DNA of 64,000 nt from Guillardia theta CCMP2712 (Eukaryota; Cryptophyceae; Pyrenomonadales; Geminigeraceae). The notes under the pieces are model-generated. The model worked only from the letters and a program-made list of their open reading frames with translations. It was not told the DNA's origin and did no database searches. The stretch spans positions 364,768-428,767 of the forward strand of contig NW_005434660.1 of the NCBI RefSeq assembly GCF_000315625.1, read 5' to 3'. Of this stretch, positions 30,886 to 41,880 are shown one piece after another. The position numbers were made by a program, and so were the translations under genes. Each line of letters opens with the position of its first letter. The stretch's first letter is position 1.

Positions 30886-31589
30886 GTGGGAGGAGGGGGA
30901 GTACTTCGATGTTGATAAATGTTGACTTGACTTGAAAGCGATGAACTTGCTGTCCCTTGACACTTATGATTTGCCGGTCTTCGCTTTGTCTGTGCAGGTC
31001 CCTTTCCAGAATGCCGAATGTTCTTGGGCGCGCAAATGCGAGATGATGTATGCTTGCATGATACGTGCGGATATGCCGGCATGCCATCAGGAGCGCTACA
31101 ATGCGGAAGAATCGAGACATCTCCTCGATGCTTTGGTTGAGAATGTTGAGACACGCAGAGATTCCTTGTGCAGATTGTACTTGTTGTCTTGCGTGGACCC
31201 CAGACAAGGCTTTTCACCAATGGAGTTCAATGGATTCGTAAACCCAATCCAAAGCCTGGTCAGTCCCGAGCAATTCATTTCATTCACTTTCTGTCCAATA
31301 AATCGCAGAAATGCTAAAGCGCAATCACACGACAAAGCTTCACAACGGCTTGATCTGACCACTCTAATGTAGCCCAGGCTTGAAAACAAGAGCAATTCCT
31401 TGGATCGCTCTGTATGGCACAATCCTGTTGTACACTGAGTATTGCTGTCAAGGCGACAACCAACAAACCTTCATTCCGTGAAGAAAATTTGTCACTGTAT
31501 GCTCTAAGCTACTCGAGACTTCTCAAGCCAAGAAAGATTGGGGATCCATAACCAGTTGTATTATATCTGTTACCACATTATTGTACACC
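30886..31589. other. Spacer between convergent H2B copies B and C
   Basis: Unique sequence of moderate GC content. A + frame at 30932-31372 (146 codons, starting at a TTG) contains a possible splice acceptor (CTTTGTCTGTGCAG) but has no recognisable domain. I would not call it a gene without expression data. Confidence 0.35.
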
Positions 31590-31706
31590 CTCCATTCTGC
31601 TCCTCTGCCCCACAGGGCCTCCTAGACTAGACAGTACGAGACGGTAAGATCGATAGAAGCCAGGCAGACTCGAACTGCCTCTTGCAGCACCAGCAGCTTC
31701 TCGTTC

Positions 31707-31722
31707 GGTGTCGAATAACACC
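31707..31722 (-). promoter_or_regulatory. Candidate histone mRNA 3' stem-loop, copy C
   Basis: Same 16-nt hairpin on the minus strand at the same distance from the stop as in copies A and B. As the copies are recent duplicates, their agreement is not independent evidence. Confidence 0.45.
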
Positions 31723-31758
31723 AGTTGGACCCTCGCATCCTTCCTCTCCTCTCACTCC

Positions 31759-32136
31759 TTACGAGGACGAAGTGTACTTGGTCACAGCCTTGGTTCCCTC
31801 GGACACAGCGTGCTTGGCGAGCTCTCCAGGAAGAATGAGACGCACAGCAGTCTGGATCTCGCGAGCAGACAACGTTCCCTTCTTGTTGTACCTCACAAGC
31901 TTGCCGGCCTCGTTCGAGATCTTGTCGAAGATGTCCGAGATGAACGAGTTCATGATCGACATGGCCTTGGTGGAGATACCGGTGTCAGGGTGAACCTGCT
32001 TCAACACCTTGTAGATGTAGATGGAGTAGCTCTCGCTCCTCCTCTTCTTCTTCTTCTTCTTGTCGCCCTCAGCCTTGGGCTTCTTCTCCTTCTTGGGCTT
32101 CTTCTCCTTCTTGGGCGGCATGCCTCCGAACCCCAT
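31759..32136 (-). CDS. Histone H2B, copy C
   Basis: Third copy, identical in protein to A and B. One silent change was noticed (an Ile codon, ATT here and ATC in A and B). The duplicated unit runs from about 31590 to 32246 and is inverted relative to copy B. The 5' flank ends CAAAACAGGAGG rather than CGAAAAACAGGAGG and then becomes unique AT-richer DNA, so unlike copies A and B it does not abut a GC island. Confidence 0.95.
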   Translation of the reverse strand: MGFGGMPPKKEKKPKKEKKPKAEGDKKKKKKRRSESYSIYIYKVLKQVHPDTGISTKAMSIMNSFISDIFDKISNEAGKLVRYNKKGTLSAREIQTAVRLILPGELAKHAVSEGTKAVTKYTSSS

Positions 32137-32246
32137 GCTGCTTGGTTTGTGCTGGTCGCAGCTGCCGCCTTGTAGTTTAAAGGGCTCGAGCCCCCCGCCC
32201 CCTCTCCTCCCTCACCCTCGCCCCGTTGGCTCCCGCCTCCTGTTTT

Positions 32247-33631
32247 GATTGTCAGTTACGTCTTGTCCGTTCGGGCTCGCCTCAATGTTCCGACTCAACC
32301 AGGGAGTCCGCCTCGCCGAGGGGCTGTACACAAGTTTGACCCGGTATAATCATATAAATGGGTTATATAAGTTATTGTTACACCCCTACAAGTCTCGATT
32401 GAGTTTCTGGGTACGGTACCCCCGAAAAGGACTTTAAAACGTTTTGTACATGTAAATCAAAGCCATGATGACAGATTTTAAAAATTTTCCGTATACAAAG
32501 ATAAAAACACTTATACATATACATGCCCGCAACTGTAGGATATCTCCGATGCGCATGCATGGGACATCGCATTGTTCTATTGATAGTCCAATTATGAAAT
32601 ATCTGACCCCCAGGTGGATGCTTTTACCTTGTGAAGGAGTAAAGAGGGACAGAAGGTCCATGTATGCCATAGGATTGCTACGAGTGTCCTATTGGAGGGT
32701 CATAGGCGCAGACATCTCTGGAGCGGCGGAGACTTTTTTAAACCTCTCTATTTTTTTTTTCTGTGGCGGCACAATTGTTGGTAGGGAATGTAGGCGAATA
32801 GCAAAATTGTTGTAGACTTTCCCTATACAGATTGTACCGTATTTGTTGTACCAAGATCCTGAGTTATAAAGTATGGATCAATTTTTCATACAAACGTTTA
32901 CTTCAAACCAAGTAATTTCAACATTCTGCTACAATATATAATTATTTGTATGAAGTCCTTTACTCATATATAATACGGTATAATCAAATTTTAGTACCTT
33001 CAGTCGCAGCGCAGGGATGCATTACTAGTGATGGAGGTCAAGAGGCAGAACAACGGAGTGCAAACAAGATGCGAGAGCAACAGAGGAACGTGAGAGGAAC
33101 ATGAGATATGCAGGGAACTTAGAAGCTGCCGTGCTTCTGTGAGAGAAGCTCTCCTCGTTAACTCAGCTTCTTGGACTTCATGCGTAAGCAGGAACGCAAT
33201 CTGTCACAGAGGAGCGATGAGTTGTAGGTTTGTGCGTTTGGCCTGTCTATGGCTTGAGTGCCATCTGACGAGGGGCTCAAATAACTCCAGGATAGGCTTT
33301 GTAAATGGTCTATTCCATACTGACTTGATGCTTAGAGACTCGTATATAGTGTTTGAAGGGTAAATGACAGCGACTATGAGGCTTGATTGTGCAGGATTAT
33401 GAAAAGAACTGAATGAATCTGTTTTACTTTCAGAAAATGATTCAAGATGGTAAAGTTGATTCGTGTTCATGCTTGTAATCCTGTATATCGTATTGTTCTT
33501 TTACCCTTGAAGAGGAAAAAGTCTGTTCCCGATTTTTTCAAGTCGCGTGACAATTTTCACAGGATTTTGCCGGAATCAGCAGTGGCGGGAATATTTATGT
33601 TGTGATATTGTATAACATTTGAAGGAGGAGA
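32247..33631. other. AT-richer non-coding region
   Basis: Unusually AT-rich for this window (32330-33000), with TATACGGTATAATC-type words repeated near 32342 and 32978. Open frames here are short and domainless. The end near 33540-33631 should be the promoter and 5' untranslated region of the HTATIP2-like gene. Confidence 0.4.
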
Positions 33632-35339
33632 ATGTCATACAACGCAGGAACAGCTGCGGCAGCATCAAACGAGTCCAGAGGAGCAGCTGCAGGCGGTGGC
33701 GTGCCAGCTGTTAATGATGAACATGAGCCGATCATCCCGACTGACGCATGCCAATTTGACACCCTCTTCGGAATCGCTGGGAAGAAAGATGTGGTTGCGC
33801 AAGGGCAAGTTGATCCGGAGGAGTTGCATGTGGAGGGGTTTGACCAGTTCTTCGGCGGTCAGACGATGTTCTACGATTCGTTGGAAACCACTGACGCTGC
33901 GGGTAACAAACTTCAGAAGGAGAACAGCATGTCGAGGGCTGCTGTCGGAAATGGTCGCAGTGCAGAGCCAGAAGGAGCAGCGGCTTTGAAGCTGAATAGC
34001 TTTGAATCCCCCAAGCCAGCAGCAACAGAGGACACTGAGAGTCAGAATGTTGTACGAGTTCGTGTTGTCCATGGTCTGTCTACGGTTTCCAACGACCGTT
34101 TGAAGCGAGCACTAGTGGTGCTTGGAAAACAACCAGCAGGGATTGAGGCGGGTCGACAGCTCGTTCATGATATCTGTCAGACTGACTTTTTCGAGGAGAT
34201 CATGATTGCAAATACTGAGAGTATTGTAGAATATCAAGGAAGAAGAGTAGAATCCGTGAAGCAGATAATGATCGACCTCGATCATATTGATGAAGAAGCT
34301 CTCGCTGGTTACGATGTCGCGTTTTGCTTTGTAGGGTAATACTTGAGAGCCGTCACCGGCTATCGCATGACCTTTGTTGCATTGCAGGCATGTCAAAGAG
34401 GAGGCAGGAGTTGACGGGTTTTGGAGTGTTCTGGAAAAATTGGGACCAAGTGGGTTGGAGGAAATCGAGAAGACAAACCATGTTCAAGTGGTCAATCTTG
34501 CAAAAGCATTGGTCGCAAATGGATGCCTCCACTTTCACTTGCTGTCGTCGGCCAACGCTGAATCAGAAAGCCACTTGGCATTTTCTAAGGTATATCTGAT
34601 CATCCCGCAGGGAGAGGGAACTCAGGGTATTTGCAGGCAAAGGGTGCAGCAGAAAAAGAAATAGCCGAGATTGGATTCAAGAGGTTAGTGATATACCGCC
34701 CCGGATTCTTGCGAGGCAAGAAGGTCAACAGTGTCGGGGATGCGCTCACGGCGTTCTTTGCCGTTCCAGTGAGTGTGACGTTGGATCAAGTGATTCGTCT
34801 GAAGACTTTTTAGGCCCTGGAAGTATTCTATCCTACCGATGCCAGCGTCAGTGTAATGTCTCTCTCAAAAGCCATTCTTTCAAGAGCTGCTGCGAACCAG
34901 TGTCAAGATTTTGAGGTGCGGTCTTTCGGTGAAGGTGTTTTGTGTTTACAATATGAACCTTTTTCTGCAGCTCTTGGAGAACGAAGACATCTTGAAGGCT
35001 GCAGAATCGCCGGGGGATGGATGGTTTCCAGCACACAAGCTTCCAGAGTTAGATAGGATGGAGTGGGACAAGGGCGACAAGGTTGCGAAGTCTTGGGCGG
35101 ATAGCAACAAGGAGGATCCGTTGCTTGAGATGTTTGAGGCAGGTGGGGCAGAGCAGGAGAAGAGGCAAGAGAAGGCCGAGGGCGATGACTTCAAGTTTCC
35201 TAACTTTTTTGGAGACAAGAAGGGGGAGGAGAAGAAGGGCGAGGCGGGTTGGTTCGGCAATCTGAAACTGCCTTTCATGTCCTCCGAGGTTGAAAGCAAG
35301 GAAGTGCAGACAGAGCCCGAGCGAGTTCACTTAGCCTGA
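33632..35339 (+). CDS. HTATIP2/TIP30-like NAD(P)-binding protein with long terminal extensions
   Basis: Exons 33632-34335, 34388-34589, 34637-34768, 34814-34915 and 34971-35339 (1509 nt, 502 residues, all in phase). Residues about 145-400 follow the HTATIP2 branch of atypical short-chain dehydrogenases: RALVVLGKQPAGIEAGRQLV, YDVAFCFVGHVKEEAGVDGF, NLAKALVANGCLHFHLLSSA, HLAFSKAKGAAEKEI, FKRLVIYRPGFL. Two functional sites look altered. The glycine-rich nucleotide loop is imperfect, and the Tyr of the YxxxK pair aligns with Phe (AFSKAKG), so dehydrogenase activity is doubtful. An N-terminal extension of about 140 disordered residues and a C-terminal one of about 120 charged residues (ending KEVQTEPERVHLA) double the family's usual 240-residue length. 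Likely a regulatory or scaffold protein; no targeting peptide seen. Confidence 0.7.
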
Positions 35340-35440
35340 TCGAACATTGTAAGGAATGCAGTCTGAATGGTTTAATCACTTTACAGCAAGCTACAGCTCC
35401 CTTCCCCATTTTTGTATGTACAACTTTACATGACAGCAGC

Positions 35441-38400
35441 CTACAAGCCGCTCTCGGCAAGGAGCTTCTTCCTTATCTTGTCGTTGCCCGGCAGTGCTGC
35501 AGTCCTCCACTTCTCCAGCTCGTTCTGCGTGTCGTTGAGCATCTCCTGCGACACAGTCAGGGCAGCAGCAGCTAGAGGAGCATCAGGCGAGAAGGGGACA
35601 AGAGAAGGGCAAACAGAAGGATCCGAGGAGAGGTCAGAGGAGAACGGAAGGTACCGTAAGCATCTCGATGTTCTTAGCGTTGGCTTCCTTCACATACTCC
35701 GCTTCCTCCCTTGTCCGCGCGCAACGACTGCAGTCCGCATGCCCCGAGCCAGCGGCCCCCCGGCCTTCATGCGGGCTCGTCAGACTTTGCTCGAGCTGAC
35801 GGGCGTGACTACGACAGAGGGAGTTCTCCAGCAGCAGCTCCTGCACCTTCTTCTCCATCGCATGTCTGTTCTGCCTCACTTGCTCCTTCACCCCCTCAAC
35901 CTCCCCCCGCAGCGACAAGAGGATCTGGCGAAGCTGACATGAGAAGCATGACGCCCTCCCGTCGCCTCCCTCATCACCTGCCCCTCCAAGCTCGCCAGTT
36001 GTTCCTCTATCTCGTCCAGAGCTCCTGAGAACCTGCAGGGGATCAGCGTCAGAATCCTCCGGCCCAACGAGAGCTGCAGCACCTCCTGCTTTCCCAATTG
36101 TCCATGAAAGTTCCCGCATGCCCCCGCTCTGCCTCCTCCTTGGCGGGCCCAGGAGACCTTCCCCCTCCCTCTGCCCTCCTCCTCATGATCTCGCTCACGG
36201 CCAGTCTCAGCTGCATCTCCAGCTCCTCCGCGTCTCCTCGCTGCAGGATCGCCTCAGTGTCGTCAAGATCTACATCCCCCGCCATGAGGTGCTGTTCATG
36301 CTGCTGCTGCTGTTGTTGCTGCTGCTGGTGGTGGAGGCTGTTCCTCCGGAGGACCTCTAGCTCCTCTCTCAGCCCGCGAGCCTCGCAGAGTGCTCCTGCT
36401 AGCTCTGCCGCGAGTTTTGCCTCCTCCTCTGCCGCCTTGTCCTTGTCGCTCTGAAGCTGCTTCTGCTTGTTGAGCGCCACTTGCAGGCGATGGGCGATCT
36501 CTGCGTTCTGCTTGCTGAGGTTGGAGTGAATCTGCCCAGATGGTTAGGAAAAGAAAAGAAGAGACGAGACAAGACGAGACAAGACGAGACGAGATGAGAT
36601 GAGATGAGATGAGATGAGATGAGATGAGATGAGATGAGATGAGATGAGATGAGATGAGATGAGATGAGATGAGATGAGATGAGATGAGATGAGAGGAGAG
36701 GAGATGAGATGAGATGTAAGAAAGGTGACAAGAAGAGAATAGAAGGAACAAAGGAGAAGAGTCGTTGGATGTGAGGATGAGAGAAACGGATACTGACATC
36801 TTTTTCTCTTTCAATCTCTTGTTGCAAGTCTTGAACCGTCTGAAGCGTTTCCTGATCGCGCAGCTGAAGACATGAGGGTGAATATGAAGAGTGGGGGGGG
36901 TTTGTTTGCAAGCAGAACAGATCAGGTGCAAACACACCTGGGACGGCTCCTCTCTCAGCCTCTTCATTTCTTCCTTGAGTTGTCGATTCTCCTGTGAAAG
37001 CAAGAGAAGAATTTCAGAGAGGAGAGAGAGAGGACGAAAGAAGGAGAAGGGGAATTGAGCTGACATTGAGACGAGAAACTAGGAGTGAGAAACAACGAAG
37101 GAACGAGAAGAGAAGGAGAGGAGGCGACAGAAGTGAGAACCCTAGATACCTCACGCAGTTGGTCTTCCTGCAGCTGATTGGCAGCCTGTCGCTGAAGTAG
37201 CTCGTCGATCGCTTGAAGGTCGTTGGCCCTACGCAAGTCGATGAGAACAGCAGACGATGAAGAGGCAGAGAGAAAAAGGAAAGCGAGCAGGGAAGCGAGG
37301 GGCAGGAAGGAGACTCTGCTTGTTACCTTCTTGCAAGGAGCTTTTCGATCTCATCTTTCATACTTGACATCATGTGAGCATCGAGTGCTTCGCCCCCTGG
37401 CCTGTTCCTCCTCTCCTCCCTCCTCGCTTCTCTCTCCTCCAGCTCCTCCATCGCCTCTGCGTTGTTTTCTTGTCCCGACAAGATTTCCTTCATCTCCTTC
37501 TCGCGCCTCAGTATCACCAGCTCCTGCTCAGTCCATCCGGTCAATCTCATCGCCAACGAATCAAAACAACAACACAAGAGACTAGGCTGTCCCACATTCC
37601 CCTCCATCCTGCTCCTCCTGCTCCTCCTACTCCTCCTCACCTGCATCATGGCCTCTGCCTTCATGTTGCCCACGTGCTGGGCTGCCGTCAAAGCAGCCTA
37701 AACAATCAATCAAGACATTGTCGAGCCAAAACCTTTCTCCTCCCTCCCTCCCTCCCTCCCTCCCTCCCTCCCTCCCTGGTGTATGCACACCCTCCCTCCC
37801 CAACTATCCCCAAGCCCCTCCCTTCAGGCCTACTCCCCGCCCTCCCTCTCAGCTGGAGCCCAGCAGCTACATTGAGAGCGATGGAAGACTTGTGAAGATC
37901 TTTCTCGTGCTCCTGCAGCAGCTCCTCGTAGTCGCTGTTGCTCTCTTGAAGCAGCTCAGCCAGTCGCTCGACCTGCCCAAGTTCCTCACCGTCAGCCCTC
38001 AGCTCCAGCAGCCCAACGAGTCAAAGAGGGTTTGACGCATTCAAACTGTGACGCCTCCTCTCCATTGACTCCAGTAGGCAGCGATGAGAGGCAGGCAGGC
38101 AGGCAGGCAAAGCAGCACATCTTGCAAGGTTTTCCATGGATGATCATGACAGGTACCTGAGAGCTCAAAGACCGATTCTTCTCTGCCATCGCAATCAGCT
38201 TTACGTTCATCTGCTGACATGTAAAGCAGGGCGTCTCAAGAGTTTTCTCATCAACCTCTTCGATGTCGAGTTGGAGTTTCTTCACAAGGTCTTGACCAAT
38301 GTCTTCCCGATCACTCTCATCATCATCATTGTCCCTGACGCGAACCACGCCCGCATTCTTCTTCCGTTCCATCTCCAACTCTTGCTTGCTGGACATGAGC

Positions 38401-40942
38401 TCATCCTCGAGGTCTCTCACTCGTTGAACCATCTTCTTCATCTCGGACTTCTCATCGCCACTCTCCACTTCTCCCCCGCTCTCGACATCCTCATCGCTCG
38501 ACGAGCTGTCTACCTCCACATCCTTGGCTTGGAACTTGTCGTCATCATCTTCTCTCCTCACTGTGCTGTAGTTCGACGCCGCTGACTCCCCCCTGCCATG
38601 AACAGGTCAGGTCAACGTGTCTGCTGTGTGGACCTTTCCGTCTCCTCCTGCTCTCCCTCCCTCCTTCTCTCCTCCTGCACTCCATCCAACTTCATCACCT
38701 GCTCTCGTCCTCATGGAGAAACTCGTTGAGCTTCTGCGGCTGCAACAGCGCGAGCGTCAGACTTCAGGCCAGGGAGTGGAGGGAGAGGAAAGTCTCCTCC
38801 TTACCTCAGCGAGAGCATGCTGCTTGTCCGCCTCACCCGCCTCAGCCGTTAGCTGCAAAGATCCCAGTAAGGCCACAGGCAAGCAACGGATTCCAGAACC
38901 TTGGCGACGGGGAGGAGGTGGAGGAAGACGTGCTCGATCTCTTGTATCACATGCGCGTCCTCGTGGTGCTCCCTCCTCAGCTCCTGCAGCCTCTCCACGC
39001 ACCATGTCACGCTCCTTTCCGCCTGCTGGAGGGCGTCAGCGCTGCTGGGCTCAACCAGCGAGGCAGTCGGGGGCGTCGAAGTTGAAGGTGAGGAGGAGGC
39101 AGCAACTTGTTGACTCACCTCGTCAAAGAGCAAGTTCGTCTCAGATGACCTCGCAATGGGAGAGATGTCGTCCCTCTTGCTCCTCAGGGAGAGGTCGAGG
39201 TCGCCCGACAGCGAGGGACTAGAGGCGCCCAGTGCGACAGGAGCGAAGGTCTCTGAGACTTCGCGGGGAGGAGGGAGAGGTCCTCGAGCCACGTCAATCT
39301 GGTCCTCATCCGCATGCTCGACCGCAATGGTCTGCGTGTGGATCGCATTGTTGAGTACCGTCGTGGTCTGAGCAGACTGATCGGTGATGTTGACAAGGGC
39401 TGTTTGAGCAGACATGTCGACAAGATCGGAAGTCTCGGTCTGCGTCGTCATCTCGTCGTTGTGATTCCGCACAGTCTGAATTTCTACGTGGGTGCCCTGA
39501 GTGTTCGTCTGACGTTCTCTGTGCATGACGTGCAATTCATCGGCGACATTCACAGCTTCTGTTTGAGAAGATTCGTGCTGCAAATGGCGGGTGACCGTCT
39601 CGGACAAGTTGCTGTCCAGGCTCTGAGGTGTTTGAGCCTCGGCGTCTACAACTTCACGGTCCACCGTCTGGCATTCCGAGTCCTGCAAATCAGGATCGTG
39701 GAAGCGATTGGAAAATCCCTCCCCTCGCCTCGACACCGTCCCTTGTGCCTCGAAACTATCTTCGTCGCCCTCGTCCATCCTTACATCCCACGTTTGGGTC
39801 GAAACAGAAGCAAGAGGAAGAGGTTCAGTCGAGCACATCTCGTCCACAGAGGACCAGCAGGCCGCAGCCTGAGCCTCCCTGCCTTCAGCTGACGACCTGC
39901 CCCCAGGAGCATCCTCCCCTTGCCCTTCCCTTCCACTCAGGATTTCACATTGTGCATGCACGTCATGCAGGCATGAGCTGCGCCATTCCATGAACCACTT
40001 GCGGAAGGCAATCATTCCTGCTCTGTTCTGCCATCGGAAGCACATCCTGCGACTCAGGTACTGCCTGAAGAACTTGAGCGTTTTCGCCCTCTCCACAGAT
40101 ACGTCGAGCGATATGCCTGCTAACGCAGCAAGTCACCACTAGCTCTGAAAAAACATCGAAATTTCATAGTTGTCGATCAAGCAAGGCAGATAGGACAGTC
40201 CAGGTCACAACATGTGACTTGTCCTACCTCGGCTTGCTTCACCGGCTAAGGCCCTCTCCAGCCGACTTTCCAACGCTTCACGAGCTCCAACTTCCTGCAA
40301 GTCACGCAAGGCTCGTCAAAAACCTTCCTGCTGCCGCAAACTAAGATAGTTCACCTTCATCAACATGTCTCGAAACGAATTGAGTTGAAACTCAAGATTT
40401 TGGGAGGTTTCATGGTTAAACAGTTGCGAATCTCGACCTCGAACTATGCTGAGACCAAGGATAGAAAGCTCGCTCTCCCCACGATGAGCACCTTTGGAGG
40501 ACGCTTCCGCTTCCATCTTGGACTGTGGCAAAGGGCTTTCCATGCTTGTCGTGCTAAATGTCTCCAGACCTTCACGGCCTGTGACATGAGCACGTGGTGA
40601 TGGCTGGGGCTCTTGAGCCCCATGCTCATTCGCTGGCTCTCTTTTCATAACTGGCACGTTATCATGCTGCCTTCCATCTTTCTTGGTGTCGGCTCTGATC
40701 TCAGGCTGCAAAGGCTCTCTACGATGCTCCTCCTGCTCTCTCGCACAGGAGGCACCCCTCGAAGCCGCCAAGTCTTTGTGACCCATCGCCTCGGCCCTAC
40801 TGTGGGAGGGCTCATCTTCCAGCTCGTCCACCACCATCTTGCGCTCTCCTGGAGGCACAAGTGCGGATCCCTTCCTCTCATCGAGGAGGAGCTTTCGGCT
40901 CTCCACCGCCAAGCGGATGAGCGACCTTACCCCTCCTCCCAT
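35441..40942 (-). CDS. Long coiled-coil protein with a periodic QT-motif ladder, many exons
   Basis: Starts at the ATG at 40942 (MGGGVRSLIRLAVESRKLLL) and ends at a TAG at 35441 after a final exon NDTQNELEKWRTAALPGNDK plus IRKKLLAESGL. Exon ends are clear at DMLMK|EVGAREALESRLERALAGEASR|GISLDVSVERAKTLKFFRQY. Introns include several microsatellites. Region order: disordered N-terminus; a short helical Trp/Arg-rich segment (KTLKFFRQYLSRRMCFRWQN) resembling the cytoskeletal motif of large centrosomal proteins; an acidic stretch with ten QT motifs (39311-39808); a long coiled coil, with acidic SSSSDEDVESGGEVESGDE, EEVDEKTLETPCFTCQQMNV, EELEEREARREERRN, LRRNSLHHQ and poly-Q, and EEAEYVKEANAKNIEMLT. 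Most likely a cytoskeletal or centrosome/basal-body scaffold. Internal exon borders are only partly resolved. It converges on the HTATIP2-like gene with about 100 bp between stops. Confidence 0.6.
36560..36717 (+). repeat. (GAGAT)n / (GAGAC)n pentanucleotide microsatellite in an intron
   Basis: About 25 copies of GAGAT preceded by GAGAC/AAGAC variants. It falls in an intron of the minus-strand coiled-coil gene. Confidence 0.9.
37738..37777 (+). repeat. (CCCT)n microsatellite in an intron
   Basis: About nine copies of CCCT within an intron of the coiled-coil gene; GGCAGGCA repeats occur at 38090-38110 in the next intron. Confidence 0.85.
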
Positions 40943-41260
40943 TACGCCATCGACCCGTTACGGTAGCAGGATGTACGTAACGTTTCCATAACGACCATAT
41001 CCCTACCCCCATCGACTAGACCATTTTGCTGTAATTTGCTAAGGTGGGTAGACCAACTACCCTTCTTTTTACCGATGTATCCTTACAACCCCTCCTGTCA
41101 TCACACAAAAACGATCTTTACCCCATCCTTCCCCTCTTTGTACCCCACCTTCTCCCACTACCCCACCCCTTCGGATATGATCTTACCTACATTGTGTAGG
41201 TGATTGTTCCTCCACTTGGGGGAATCGAGATCCTTTGTTTAACCGTTACATGTGTATAAC
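40943..41260. other. C-rich TACCCCACC tract upstream of the coiled-coil gene
   Basis: Repeated CTACCC, ACCCCAC and ACCCCATCC words (for example at 41003, 41057, 41121, 41145-41170), the same motif family as at 474-1700 and 58900-59600. It probably includes the promoter of the minus-strand gene at 40942. Confidence 0.55.
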
Positions 41261-41880
41261 TGCCATGGTGATCGGATCCGGATGAATGATTGCCCGGCTG
41301 AGTGCCGGCCGCCGGCCGGGCCAGCCCGGTTGGGGGCACGGTGCCGCGGTGCGCGGCCCGGCGCCGCGCGGGGGCCCCACGGGTGACGGGCGGCCGGCAC
41401 CCGGGATGGGGTGATCCGATCCGGCGAGGCGGGACTGAGGCGGGGGTTCAAGTTAGCCTGGCGGCCCCGGCGGGGGGGGCGGGGGAGCCGCTGAGCATCG
41501 TCACTGTGACAGTACGGTAAAGTTCCGTCCCGGCTGCCACTCAATGGCCGCGGCAGCCCAGGCTGCCTGCCAGGCTGAGGGCCCCCGGCCCGGGCCGCCT
41601 CTCAGTTCTCAGCGGTCGGGCCCGGCGTCACACCTCCGCCGAGGCGGAGGCTCAGTGCCCCCGGCCCGGGCGGCCGGCGGCCCGCCCCCGCGGCCGGGCT
41701 GCCGATCATCAGTGGCGCACTGCGCGGCACCGGCGGCGTGACTGCCGCACTGAGCCTGACCCGGTTTTCGAGCGGCCCGGCCGCTCCCGGCGCGCGTGGC
41801 CGCGGAGCCCGCCGGGCGGGCCCTTCACACGCCGCCGCCCGGTCAGCTGGACTGGGTGGGTTGGCGGTCGAGGGCCCGCC
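41261..41880. repeat. GC-rich palindromic-word island 7
   Basis: GCCGGCCGCCGGCCGGGCC at about 41306 and GATCCGATCCGGCG, TCACTGTGACAGTACGGTAA and CCGCCGAGGCGGAGGC words. The frames across it are compositional. Its right edge passes into a G-rich GGTGGGTTGG tract. Confidence 0.65.

Noticed and set aside
36600-37066. Minus-strand protein with a SHLIS/LLSSH repeat
   Set aside because: It is a translation of the (GAGAT)n microsatellite inside an intron of the coiled-coil gene.
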